This document shows, in pieces, positions 43,918 through 54,028 of a stretch of 64,000 nucleotides of DNA. The notes beneath the pieces were generated by a model. It saw only the letters and a program-made list of their open reading frames with translations. It was not told the origin of the DNA and made no database searches. The DNA is from a cyanobacterium endosymbiont of Rhopalodia gibberula. GTDB taxonomy: Bacteria > Cyanobacteriota > Cyanobacteriia > Cyanobacteriales > Microcystaceae. The DNA lies in contig NZ_AP018341.1 in assembly GCF_003574135.1 (NCBI RefSeq), forward strand, positions 124,001-188,000, written 5' to 3'. The translations under genes and the position numbers were made by a program. The number at the start of each line of letters is the position of its first letter. Positions within the stretch are counted from its first letter, which is position 1.

Positions 43918-44391
43918 GTGAACCTACCTAATTCTGACCAAACTCAGTCTCCGATTCTCTATGAAATTGGTCCAGGCTATGATAGCCTCTCTTTTGAGGA
44001 CATTGGTGTTAATCTGGCGTCAGTTGGTATGATACAGAAGTTGTCCCCTGGCTTTCTGGCTTATTTGGGGGATGCAGTTTATGAACTTTATGTTCGGAGC
44101 CATTATATCTTCCCCCCTCGGCGGCTAGCTGACTATCATAATCAAGTGGTATCGTTAGTTCGTGCCGAAAGCCAAGCGGCTTTTCTGTCAAGTCTCCACC
44201 CTTATTTGACGGAATTTGAGAAGGAAATTGTTCGTCGAGGCCGTAATGCAGCGACGGGAGGGCGTCGACGTGTATCACCAGAACTTTATCAACAAGCCAC
44301 CAGTTTTGAAACTTTGATTGGCTATCTCTATCTACAAAATCCACAACGTTTAAATCAATTACTCGGAAAACTAAATTTAAATTCGACTTAA
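43918..44391 (+). CDS. mrnC: Mini-ribonuclease III
   Basis: RNase III-type endonuclease without a dsRNA-binding domain; it matures 23S rRNA ends in other bacteria. The catalytic region FLAYLGDAVYELYVRSHY has the conserved Asp and Glu, and RRGRNAATGGRRRVSPE near the C-terminus is the family's basic motif. The GTG at 43918 is taken as start (157 residues) because residues before it look unlike the family; a TTG at 43855, directly after the STAS stop, is the alternative. It probably shares a transcript with the STAS gene. Confidence 0.88.
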   Translation: MNLPNSDQTQSPILYEIGPGYDSLSFEDIGVNLASVGMIQKLSPGFLAYLGDAVYELYVRSHYIFPPRRLADYHNQVVSLVRAESQAAFLSSLHPYLTEFEKEIVRRGRNAATGGRRRVSPELYQQATSFETLIGYLYLQNPQRLNQLLGKLNLNST

Positions 44392-44611
44392 GTGATAAAG
44401 TCTTAAGGGAGACTGATGTTAATTTAAGGAGACGTAGTTTATAACCATTTTTTTATTTTCCGTTGTTGATGGATTGAAAACATTTATTTATAAAAATCTT
44501 TATAAGAAAAAGTGCCGTTCTCAAATGGCGACATGATGATGTCATATTATTGATATAATAACCTTTTAAAGGTTCGTAATCTCAAAACTTTTGATGGATT
44601 TTGTTCACTAT

Positions 44612-45700
44612 AGGTTATTCTTCAGTCATTGACCTCGTAGTGCTTTGACTTAGGTATTGAGAATAAGAAAAGTGTTTTTAAAAATCGTGGGACACACATT
44701 TATGCAAACTATTATACCCTAATTAATGAAGTTTTGTGGATTGAATATTGTTTGATAATTCTCAACAGATTGTCTAATTATTAGAATGGATGAGCATTAC
44801 TATCTCCACTCTCAAGTAGAGTCTCAGGAAAATAGCTACAAAATCAAAGTACTAAGCCTTAGAAAAAAATTATGTTAAACCTTTGTGAAAGTACTGAATC
44901 TTTGGGAGAAACTATGTTGTGTGGTACGTAGCATTAGCGATAGCAAGAGATGGGATGTGGCGTGACCGAACTTTTCTTTAAGATTGTAATTCAATCCATA
45001 GAAGGGAATAACTGAATAGAATCTTACATCACTCAGCCGGGGGGCTTTTTCTGGTTGAGCGCTTTAGCTGATTAATGCTTATAGTTCAATAAACTACATT
45101 ATCTGAAGTTGTAAAAAGTATTTTAATTCTTCCAAGTTAACACGCAATGCTAAAACGAAAGTTATGACTAATATCTACTCACTCGATTAGCCTATTAATA
45201 GTGATTGTCAGGCTGAAGTAGTGGTAAAAACGGTGCATTCGATACGGGGAACTCGCCCGGTTCTTGAGCTGGTTCAAAAGCGTAAAATTGTAGTCTTGAT
45301 CCTAGATAAGTTACCTTTAGACTAAGCTCAGCGAGTGGCAGATTTGGTTGTGGTGGGAGCCTGCGCCACTGATGGACGAACTTTTTGGGTCGGAAAAAGG
45401 ACCTTAATGTTTGTTCCCAACCAGGTTAGTGTTAAGTCTAATCGTCCCTCGATCTCTCCTTTCGCTCCTAACCTCAAAACCTGTACAGAACAGTTGACTA
45501 GTATTCCTTAAGGAAAGTTCCTTCATAGTTTTGCCAATTAACCTTCCTAGTATGAAAGAGACTAATCTCCTCTGAGAAAGGTTCCCGTGGAATTTAACCA
45601 GATCTGTCATGCAAAGATATATAACAGATTGTCTATGATAGACTTATCAAAAACTGCAGGTTTTGTGTAGTCAGTATTCTAGCAGGTTCTGTATTTGACA
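44612..45700 (+). repeat. Tandem duplication, unit 1 (decayed copy)
   Basis: About 1.1 kb that aligns with 45911-47030 at an offset of about 1298 nt, beginning with AGGTTATTCTT and ATTGACCTC. It includes the non-coding leader (TTATAGTTCAATAAACTA shared) and a dead SepF-like gene. A short GC-rich hairpin with a T-run (AGCC...GGCTTTTT, about 45035-45050) is present in this unit and weaker in unit 2. Confidence 0.85.
45164..45511 (+). pseudogene. sepF: Dead copy of the SepF-like gene
   Basis: Exactly the same length as the intact gene at 46462-46809, with no indels, but codon 9 is TAG (TGG in the live copy) and codon 54 is TAA (CAA in the live copy). From the alignment I count about 20 differences in the first 180 nt but only about 4 in the last 155 nt. 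The last part (ATDGRTFWVGKRTLMFVPNQ) is nearly unchanged. Confidence 0.92.
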
Positions 45701-45910
45701 TGAAATTACGCCGAACTCAATGTTTTCAGTGATTTTATACTTATGGCATTAAATACTCAACTCAGTTCCCTGAATCAGATTCTAAGTTTAGAAGAACTTA
45801 CGATTTTCGTTATCAGATTTTAAACAAAATATGAAGAGTTAAATTTATCGGAAAGATGGACTCAGCAATTTATATTTACTGTGGTTTAGCTAAGAAATTT
45901 TATTTATTAC

Positions 45911-47030
45911 AGGTTATTCTTTAATCATTGACCTCATCGTACTTTGGCTTAGATATTAAGAATAATAAAAGTATTTTTAAAAATCGTAAAACTCGTATTT
46001 TTACAAACTGTACTATCCCAATCAATAAAAGTTCGGGGGATTGAATTTTGTTTGATAATTATGAACAGACTGTCTGAATTATTGGAATAGATGAACAATC
46101 TATCTCCACTCTAGGGTGGACTTTCAGGAAAAGAGCTGCAAAGTCAAAGTACTGAGCTTTCGAGAAAAACTATGTTAAACCATTGTGAAGGTACTGAACC
46201 TTTAGAATAAACTATGTTAGATCATATATAGCAGTAGCAATAATGAGAGATAAGATATGGCGTGAGCAAACTTTTTTTAAGATATAGTTCAAGCCATAAG
46301 AGAGAATAACTGAATAAAATCTTACATCGCTCGGTCGGGGGCTTTTTCTGGTTGGGCACTTTAGCTGATTAATGTTTATAGTTCAATAAACTACATTATC
46401 TGAGGTTGTAAAAAGTATTTGAATTCTTCTCAAGTCAACACGCAATGCTAAAACGAAAATTATGACTAATATCTATCCATTCGATTGGCCTATTAATAGT
46501 GATTGTCAGGCTGAAGTAGTGGTAAAAACAGTGTATTCGATGCAGGAAACTCGCCAGGCTCTTGAGTTGGTTCAGGAGCGTAAGACTGTAGTCTTGATTC
46601 TAGACAAGTTACCCTTAGACCAAGCTCAGCGAGTGGCAGATTGGGTTGCGGGGGGAGCCTGCGCCACTGATGGACGAACTTTTTGGGTCGGAAAAAGGAC
46701 CTTAATGTTTGTTCCCAACCAGGTTAGTGTTAAGTCTAATCGCCCCTCGATCTCTCCTTTCGCTCCTAACCTCAAAACCTGCACAGAACAGTTGACTAGT
46801 ATTACCTAAGGAAAGTTCCTTCATAGTTTTGCTAACTAACCTCCTTAGTAGAGAGAAAACTAATATTTTCCTCTTTGACTAAGATCCTCTGAGGAAAGTT
46901 CCTATAGAGTTTAACTAAACCTGTCATGTCAAGTGAAGATACAAAATATATCGCCAATGATAGGCTTGTCATTTGGGCTTATCAGGGTCCGTGATTTTTT
47001 TATGGCTAGTATCCTAGCAGGTTCAGTCCT
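45911..47030 (+). repeat. Tandem duplication, unit 2 (copy with the live gene)
   Basis: Second unit of the duplication described at 44612-45700. It carries the intact SepF-like gene. Similarity continues past the gene (AAGGAAAGTTCCTTCATAG, later CTAGCAGGTTC) and fades near 47030. Confidence 0.85.
46462..46809 (+). CDS. sepF: SepF-domain cell division protein (short form)
   Basis: SepF links FtsZ filaments to the membrane at the division site. The 115-residue protein contains the core SepF domain: RKTVVLILDKLPLDQAQRVA, DWVAGGACATDG and GKRTLMFVPNQVSV. It lacks the N-terminal membrane helix and linker, and most of the length, of typical cyanobacterial SepF/Cdv2 (nearly 190 residues), so it may be a paralogue or a shortened version. 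The start at ATG 46462 has no clear ribosome site. A dead copy lies 1.3 kb upstream. Whether a full SepF exists elsewhere in the genome cannot be told. Confidence 0.8.
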   Translation: MTNIYPFDWPINSDCQAEVVVKTVYSMQETRQALELVQERKTVVLILDKLPLDQAQRVADWVAGGACATDGRTFWVGKRTLMFVPNQVSVKSNRPSISPFAPNLKTCTEQLTSIT

Positions 47031-47629
47031 TAACATTGAAAAGATTAAAGTAAAGAACCAAAAGTTAAATTAAACCTGGTATATAAGGTGTTTATATTGA
47101 ACTTCACCAGCTCTCCCTGAAATATACCGACTAAGGGAGGAGTTTAAAAAATGTTTGAGAAGAATTAGATTGGGTGTCAAGATTTATAGAAACCAACTGA
47201 TCAGTTTCAAGAAACTTACCCATTGTTTTCAAAAAAACTGTGGAACAATTAGGCGTTGAATTTGAGTAATTATTGTCCATTTTGACCGACTAACAACTTA
47301 AGTAAGAGTAGAAGGTATTTAATGATTAATCAAAAATTGAAGTTGGCTGAAAAGAGAGCTGATAGATTCAGAAATTTTGTAGATTATCAACTCTAAAATC
47401 CTTTAACTTGACATATAACTAGTCGATTTCACATCATCAGTTTGGTCTAACCTTAAAGACCAACCCAACGAGTTTAGCATAGAGAGAATGATTACCGGCA
47501 AAAGAGTTATTGAAATTCTCTACCAGTTTCTTAATTTTTTAGCCAAGGACCAAGTACAATTTCCAGCGTCAGCTGTCAAAATCTGGAGTTGATTACGGAT
47601 TGGGAAGATTTTCTTTGTGAGTTAACCTC
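47031..47629. other. Spacer with a decayed gene resembling a remnant near 40100
   Basis: From about 47130 the + strand reads ...MFE(frameshift)ELDWVSRFIETN, stop, SVSRNLPIVFKKTVEQLGVE, then LLSILTD, with stops and shifts. It parallels DLDWVSELLKSASW...ILNQE at 40100-40270, so both may derive from one protein family that I cannot name. The part from 47480 to 47630 also has protein-like pieces (GKRVIEILYQFLNFLAKDQ) on the + strand. Confidence 0.4.
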
Positions 47630-49108
47630 TTATACACAGTCATTTTCGAGAGCATCGGGTTTATCATGAACTGCTAAACGTTCTATTAAGGTAGCACTCG
47701 CTTCGTTGAGTCCAATTAGGTCAACTTTGATGTTATGTTTGCGGAACCGTAAGACAACTTTATCTACAGCATCGACGGCAGAATGATCCCACAAATGAGC
47801 ATGAGTTAAATCAATAGTTACTTTTTTTAGGTTTTCCCGGAAATCGAAAGCACTAATGAAGTTATCAACAGAAACAAAAAATATCTGTCCATTAACACTA
47901 TAAACTCGTTCATTTCCATCTCCTTTGAGTAGGGAATCTACAAAAATAAGAGAGGCAATTTTACGACTGAAGAAGATAGCACTCATAGCGACTCCAATAA
48001 GCACTCCAATAGCTAAATTGTGGGTTAACACAGTAATTAGCACTGTGGTAATCATTACTGCAGTTTCGTTTTTCGGAACCTTAGTGATGTTGCGGACAGA
48101 ATTCCAGTTAAAGGTACTAATAGATACCATAATCATGATTGTTACTAAAGCTGCCATAGGAATTCGTGCTATCCAATCGCCAAAAACTAGAATAAAAGTT
48201 AAAAGAAAAATTCCAGCACTGAGGGTCGAAAGTCTTGCTCGTCCTCCAGAACGAATATTGATCACTGATTGACCAATCATGGCACATCCAGCCATTCCAC
48301 CAAAAAATCCTGTCACAATATTTGCTAGTCCTTGGGCAATCGCCTCCTGATTTTTATTACTAGATGTATCGGTTAAATCATCAATTACATTAGCAGTCAA
48401 GAAAGATTCCAACAATCCCACCAGAGATAAAGTAAAAGCGTAGGGCAGAATAATTTGTAACGTCTCAAAGTTCCAAGGAACTTCTGGTATAAGAAACATG
48501 GGGAGGGTACGAGGAAGATTTCCCATATCCCCAACAGTAGGCACTTGAATTCCTGTCACCAAAGAGATAGTAGTTAAGCTAAGAATAGCTACTAATGGAG
48601 AAGGGACAACAGTTGTGAGGCGAGGTAAACCGTAAATAATTGCCAGCCCCATAACAACCATCCCGTAAACTAACCAGGAAGCTTCCTCAAATTGGGGCAG
48701 TTGGGCGTCAAAAATTAGAATAGCCAGAGCATTAACAAACCCAATCATAACCGCTCTTGGAACAAAGCGCATTTGATGACCGAGTTTGATCCAACCCAAA
48801 ATAATCTGGAGAATCCCTGTTAGAATTGTTGTAGCTAACAAGTATTGTAGTCCATAGTCTTTAACTAAAGTAGTCATTAACAAGGCCATTGCTCCTGTCG
48901 TTGCCGAAATCATCCCAGGCCTACCACCAATGAAGGCAGTAATAGTGGCGATGCAAAAAGAGGAATATAGTCCCACTTGAGGCTCAACTCCTGCGACAAT
49001 AGAAAAAGCGATAGCTTCAGGAATTAGAGCTAAAGCTATCACAGCCCCCGCTAGGAGGTCATTTTTAACATTAGAAAACCAGACTTTTTTAGTAAAAATT
49101 TCACTCAT
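47630..49108 (-). CDS. SulP-family inorganic anion transporter with STAS domain
   Basis: Secondary transporter for sulfate, bicarbonate or other anions, 492 residues. The membrane part shows about 12 or more helices with SulP signatures: [20 protein letters not shown] at the start, [20 protein letters not shown] and [22 protein letters not shown]-terminal STAS domain (about residues 400-480) contains [19 protein letters not shown]. It is not close to the BicA bicarbonate transporter at the N-terminus, so the anion is unknown. Start ATG at 49108. The gene stands alone. Confidence 0.92.
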   Translation of the reverse strand: MSEIFTKKVWFSNVKNDLLAGAVIALALIPEAIAFSIVAGVEPQVGLYSSFCIATITAFIGGRPGMISATTGAMALLMTTLVKDYGLQYLLATTILTGILQIILGWIKLGHQMRFVPRAVMIGFVNALAILIFDAQLPQFEEASWLVYGMVVMGLAIIYGLPRLTTVVPSPLVAILSLTTISLVTGIQVPTVGDMGNLPRTLPMFLIPEVPWNFETLQIILPYAFTLSLVGLLESFLTANVIDDLTDTSSNKNQEAIAQGLANIVTGFFGGMAGCAMIGQSVINIRSGGRARLSTLSAGIFLLTFILVFGDWIARIPMAALVTIMIMVSISTFNWNSVRNITKVPKNETAVMITTVLITVLTHNLAIGVLIGVAMSAIFFSRKIASLIFVDSLLKGDGNERVYSVNGQIFFVSVDNFISAFDFRENLKKVTIDLTHAHLWDHSAVDAVDKVVLRFRKHNIKVDLIGLNEASATLIERLAVHDKPDALENDCV

Positions 49109-49249
49109 ACTTGTTTAACAAATAAAGATAGTCTTAAATTAGAGTGTACGGGATTAATGTTATTTTCCTACTAAGTGGGTAACTTCGGTTATACTAGCCG
49201 ATTAATTGACTATTCACTGCATCACTTCATACAGCAACAAGCAACCTAA

Positions 49250-49645
49250 TACGATACATCGTTTTCTAGCTATCATCTCTTTAACTGTCATTTTTTTAGT
49301 TACTTATACAGGTAATACGAGTAGATTTTCAGGAAATTACATCCAAATATACACATAACAGTACTTGATACTCTAAGCACGACTATTAATTTAGCTGAAG
49401 ATGTAAACAATACAATTTGATTAAATAATCTAGTATAAGAGGAGATTAACAACCATATTTTTCTCAATTATCGTAATATAAAATTTAGAAAATTGTGATT
49501 ATTTACGACTATGCAAACGCTTTAAATTTCTTGTAGAAAAATTATATATACTTCCTGATGAAAGTAGTTAGTCTATAAAAAGTCTAAAAAATATCTACTT
49601 TTAAAGTTTAAATAAGCTAAATTAGCTGTTTACAAAAAAACGTTT
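49250..49645 (+). pseudogene. psb27: Dead Psb27 (photosystem II assembly lipoprotein)
   Basis: Psb27 binds CP43 during assembly and repair of photosystem II. The + strand reads FLAIISLTVIFLVTYTG (signal region), FSGNYIQIYT, then one frame over TVLDTLSTTINLAEDVN, EEINNHIFLNYRN and LFTTMQTL, ending with LKFK*AKLAVYKK. The order and the FTTMQTL core are specific to Psb27 (intact proteins have FTTMQTALN). One frameshift and at least six stops, and a missing lipobox Cys, show it is dead. It lies divergently from the SulP gene. Confidence 0.75.
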
Positions 49646-50873
49646 AGAATAACAGGTTAATTGTTGTTTATCTCTAAAGAAGAAGTAGAAAAAGTTAAAC
49701 AAGTTAGGACATCTAAGACAGTACAAAATATATATTTTGCTACAATTAGTACAATTTTTTCAAAAAGAATTATTTTTCTGAATGATGGTTAGTTTATTCT
49801 GATATATTGAGCGCTAGATTTTAAATTTATCTGGGTCGTAAAGAAATGAGAAAGCAGTTGAAGTATGAATTAGACGAGTTGGAATTATAGCGAATATATT
49901 CTTAAAATTGGCAATAAAAAAGGTTATGCAATAAATATACAGCCTTAGCAAAAGAAACGTTAACTTATATACTAATGCCGAGCATGCCTTTTGTAAGTTA
50001 ATTAAATGGTAGTATACTACTTAATAGTGCACCAGGTTGTAGCCACTAAACAGGAAGACAAAAAATAGATGAACAAAAAACAACCACAATTCAGCAGAAA
50101 TATGATAATTCTTTTAAAGATTTTCTGAGTGTTTCTAACAACTATCTTTTAAAGTTTAACAACATTTATTTTTTATAAAAAGTTAGATAGTAAAAATATC
50201 TATAAATTTTTAACCATTCTGGGTATCTAGCAGAGTTGATTTTAAATTCGGTAAAGCTAATCAAAAATATTTTTAATTATTTTTTTATGTTATAGAGATC
50301 TATCTCTGGTTTTTATTTTTAATTCATTACCTAATATAGTAATATTTTTTAATATTGACTCGATTTATAAATTAATTTAATAGATTATTTTTTCATTAAA
50401 AATTTTTATTTATTAAATAAAATTACATGCCGAATATATGGAGTAATAACTTGGATTTGATTTTAATAAAAATACTTAAAAGATTAACTAATATCGGTAT
50501 TTTCTAGTTTTAAAATCTATATTTATATCTAATAAAAATTGAATAATATCGGATCACTTAACAATTTTTATCTTTTATAAATTATTTAGTTATAACCGGA
50601 ATCTCATTTCAATTTTAAATTTTAACAAATGTCAATTTACACAATATAAGCCTAACTCTAATTATCTAAATTTTATAGATATAAAATAATTAATTTTTTT
50701 TAAGGTTTATTTATAAATTTCTAATTATTTGTTCTTAATTAAGCTTTTTATAAAAAAAATTTAATATATTTAAAATATCTTTTAGTAAAGGTGAAGTCAT
50801 AGATTATTCCACTTTACAATTGCGGAGCAATCCGTTCCCGGTTATAAAAGATAATTTTGAAAAATTAATCTAC
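49646..50873. other. AT-rich spacer
   Basis: About 1.2 kb between dead psb27 and hemN. All frames are closed; AT content is extreme from 50160 to 50780. No gene is recognised. Confidence 0.55.
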
Positions 50874-52259
50874 TTAAATTGCTTTAGAAAATGATTGTTC
50901 TTTACGTCCTTTAAGATAAATATCAAATACAGAAGCAACATTACGGATTAATAATCTTCCAGAAGGTGTAATTCCAATATTATCGCTGAATAATTTTACT
51001 AAGCCATCAGCTTCTAGAGATTTTAAGTCGACTAATTCATGAGCAAAATATTTGTCAAAATCAAGATTATACTTTTCTTCTAAACGGGACTTATTGAGTT
51101 TAAATTGACACATAAGTTCCATGATAATTGCTCGTCGAATCACATCATCTTGGTGGAGACTAACACCTTTATCAAGGGGTAGTTTTCCAGAATATAGAGC
51201 TTTATAATAACTTTTTAATCCCTTATAATTCTGGACATAAACATTATTTAACATGCTAATAGATGTTACCCCAAACGCAAAGAGATCAGATTCTGGTTTG
51301 GTGGTATATCCTTGAAAGTTACGATGTAATTTACCTTCTTGTTGAGCAATCGCTAATTCATCATTAGGTTTAGCAAAGTGATCCATACCAATATATATAT
51401 AACCACTATGGTTTAATTTTTCAATAGTCATTTGGAAAATAGCTAGTTTTTCTGCTGCTTTAGGTAGATCTGTTTCAGAGATATTTTTCTGTGCTGCTTT
51501 CAACCAAGGCATATAGGCAAAGTTAAATAAGGCAATGCGATCAGGATTGAGTTTAATGGTCTTTTCAATGGTCTCTTTAAAAGTTTCTAAAGTTTGAAAA
51601 GGTAGCCCATAAATCAAGTCAACATTAGCTCCTTCAAACTCTGCTTCTCGAATCCAACCCATAACATTGAATAGCATAGACTCAGGTTGAATGCGATTGA
51701 TTGCTTCTTGAACTGTTGAATTAAAATCTTGAATACCAAAGCTAATCCGATTAAAACCTAATCTTTTTAAGAAAAAAATATAGTTCCTGTCAATATATCG
51801 GGGGTTAATTTCAATAGAAACTTCTGCTTTTTGATCAATATTGAAATTCTTAACTAAGCTACTAAATAACTTATCCAGTTGTTGTTGATTCAAATAATTA
51901 GGAGTTCCACCTCCCCAATGGATTTGATTAACTTGACGAGCAGAGGAGATTAAAGCAGCAGTTTGATGAATATCCTGAATTAAATAATTTAAATAAGTAG
52001 GAGCAATTCTTTTATTTTTAGTAATGATTGTATTGCAGCCACAAAAATAGCAAGCAGTCTCACAAAAGGGAATATGACAGTAAAGAGAGATAGGTTTTTT
52101 TTTATGATTTCCTTCTACTATTCCTGCCCGGAAATTTATTTCTTTTACCGTTGTTTTGAATTCAGTAGCAGGAGGATAACTAGTATAACGAGGTACTGAT
52201 TTATTATATTTATTCAGTAAATTGGTATCAAATTGTAAAGTTTGTGAGTTATTTTTCAT
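50874..52259 (-). CDS. hemN: Oxygen-independent coproporphyrinogen III oxidase HemN
   Basis: Radical-SAM enzyme converting coproporphyrinogen III to protoporphyrinogen IX in heme and chlorophyll synthesis without O2. With the ATG at 52259 it has 461 residues. The cluster-binding motif CHIPFCETACYFCGC gives C66, C70 and C73, plus C75 as in true HemN. GGGTPNYL (SAM binding) and the C-terminal HemN domain are present. A TTG at 52271 is an alternative start. A dead heme oxygenase lies directly upstream on the same strand, as in the micro-oxic ho2-hemN operons of other cyanobacteria. Retention fits a low-oxygen, nitrogen-fixing cell. Confidence 0.95.
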   Translation of the reverse strand: MKNNSQTLQFDTNLLNKYNKSVPRYTSYPPATEFKTTVKEINFRAGIVEGNHKKKPISLYCHIPFCETACYFCGCNTIITKNKRIAPTYLNYLIQDIHQTAALISSARQVNQIHWGGGTPNYLNQQQLDKLFSSLVKNFNIDQKAEVSIEINPRYIDRNYIFFLKRLGFNRISFGIQDFNSTVQEAINRIQPESMLFNVMGWIREAEFEGANVDLIYGLPFQTLETFKETIEKTIKLNPDRIALFNFAYMPWLKAAQKNISETDLPKAAEKLAIFQMTIEKLNHSGYIYIGMDHFAKPNDELAIAQQEGKLHRNFQGYTTKPESDLFAFGVTSISMLNNVYVQNYKGLKSYYKALYSGKLPLDKGVSLHQDDVIRRAIIMELMCQFKLNKSRLEEKYNLDFDKYFAHELVDLKSLEADGLVKLFSDNIGITPSGRLLIRNVASVFDIYLKGRKEQSFSKAI

Positions 52260-52384
52260 AGAGGTTAACAATATTTAAACAGCTTTTAAGAGATTTTTTT
52301 AGGACATATAGAGTTGATAAATAGTTTATATTTTTTATCTTTGACTATTAAGTGGTTAGTTTCGACTGTCATGAACTAGCCGTT

Positions 52385-53119
52385 ACAACTTCTACATCAT
52401 GGACATGACCACTATAATGCTCCGTACCACCCATCTGCCTTGACAAGTAATCAACTCAAAAAAATAGTCGTTAGCAGTAGCTTTGACATCATCCTCTGAT
52501 TTAGAGACTACATCAAAATTAGATATAAAGTTGGTATTAATTTTATCAATATTTTTTTGAAATAACTCATTATTAATAATTAGAAAAGTAAAAGTATCTC
52601 AATATTTTTTAAGTCTAAATCAGTTTATGGGGTGTAAATCTCATTGAATTTATAAAATTGGGCTCCTTTAACCAAAGTTAATTATAAAGTTGAACAAATA
52701 ACGTTTCCTCAACTTTCTCACCCTGATAAATCCCCCACATACCACACATAGGAATAAGAAACCAATAAGATAGGTCTAGCATTAGAGATTTTACGGATAC
52801 GGTAAACATAAACCTGACTAGCCGAAGAATTAACAATTTCTTTTCGCTAAATTTCTCCCTAACAAAATACTAAGTCAATTTCCCAAAATTTTTGGCAGTT
52901 CAGTTTTAAAAAATAAATCTGACTAATTACTAGACGATCTTGATAACTTTACAATTCTTTCTCTAGGGTACTGTATAAAGAATAAAAATTAGCTAATAGT
53001 TTTCTTAAGGTTTTCTTCTTAATTTTTTTAAAAAAAATATTCGGTAAACACTATATTTAAGCCATAGTGTAAGAATGACTAGTTCTTTCGCTTAGTTTTG
53101 TAGCTAAATTATTACTCAT
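52385..53119 (-). pseudogene. ho: Dead heme oxygenase
   Basis: Heme oxygenase opens heme to biliverdin, the precursor of phycobilins. The dead gene starts at an ATG (53119) with AAGGAA upstream and reads MSNNLATKLSERTSHSYTMA, then a stop; intact enzymes have KKSHTMAEN here. Further pieces are LANFYSLYSTLEKEL, YVYRIRKISNARPILLVSYS, YVWYVGDLSG (the conserved YLGDLSGG) and EDDVKATANDYFFELITCQG near the end. Many stops and shifts occur. The start, order and end all agree with the family. Confidence 0.8.
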
Positions 53120-53271
53120 AATTCCTTACTCGTAGAGGGGACAGGCTTTTTCTACAAAAGTAGACTAAATAATTAATTGCCTACTTAGCTCACTACTGTA
53201 CGATTATATTCTGATATACAGAATGATTCTAGCAAAACTTAACAAATTCTTTATAAAAACGAAAAAATTAA

Positions 53272-53327
53272 GTAAGAGCCCCAAAAAAGAGGAATATTTG
53301 CTCCTTCTTTTTTTTTGGGGCTCTTAC
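53272..53327. terminator. Strong GC-capped hairpin upstream of the DUF151 gene
   Basis: GTAAGAGCCCCAAAAAAGA pairs with the complementary TCTT-T-run-GGGGCTCTTAC (53317-53327 for the GC part). The loop side contains GGAATATTTGCTCC. It could be a terminator for a lost upstream gene or a small structured RNA. It lies 136 nt before the DUF151 start. Confidence 0.65.
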
Positions 53328-53462
53328 TATGAAGGTACCCAATTACTTAACGAGTTAGACTGAAGTTTTAGAAACTTTACTTAAATAAGCTGGTTTCCTC
53401 TAAAGTTGAATAACGAACGTAGGAAAAATACTTAAAGATTAAGATTAAATGAGGATCGGCAA

Positions 53463-53975
53463 ATGATTGAAATGAACGTTGCTGGAATCGCTTTAGATGC
53501 CGTCACCCGAAGTCCCATTGTGTTACTCCAAGATAGCTCTGAGCGTCGTGCCCTTCCCATTTTTATCGGGCAAGATCAGGCAAAATCAATTATTGAGGCT
53601 TTGGAAAACCAGACCCCTATTCGTCCCTTAACCCATGATTTAATTGTCAATCTACTGCAAGCGTGGGGAATAGAGTTAGATCGTATCATTATCCATTCTC
53701 TTCAAGATAAGACGTTTTATTCTGTGCTATGTTTACATCAAGGGAAAACTAAAAAAGAAATCGATTGTCGTCCCTCTGATGCTATTTCCATTGCCTTGCG
53801 CACGGGAAGTCCTATCTGGGTTATGGAAGAGGTAATTGCTAATGCGTCGATTCCTATAAATCGGGATGCGGATGAAGAAGAACGCCGTGCCTTTCGTGAA
53901 TTTATAGAAAATCTGTGCCCAGAAGATTTGATTCGACGACGGGGAGAGGTTCCGGAAGATAATAACGAGCATTAG
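53463..53975 (+). CDS. Bifunctional nuclease family protein (DUF151)
   Basis: A 170-residue protein of the DUF151 family; plant and bacterial members have DNase/RNase activity. Typical segments are SPIVLLQDSSERRALPIFIG near the N-terminus and IDCRPSDAISIALRTGSPIW in the middle. An extra acidic C-terminal tail (ADEEERRAFREFIE) is usual for cyanobacterial forms. A GAGGA ribosome site lies 8-9 nt before the ATG. The next gene starts 53 nt after its stop, so the two may be co-transcribed. Confidence 0.92.
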   Translation: MIEMNVAGIALDAVTRSPIVLLQDSSERRALPIFIGQDQAKSIIEALENQTPIRPLTHDLIVNLLQAWGIELDRIIIHSLQDKTFYSVLCLHQGKTKKEIDCRPSDAISIALRTGSPIWVMEEVIANASIPINRDADEEERRAFREFIENLCPEDLIRRRGEVPEDNNEH

Positions 53976-54028
53976 TAACATTAGACATAATTTACCCTTA
54001 ACCTTTTACTTAGTACTAAGGTAGTGGT

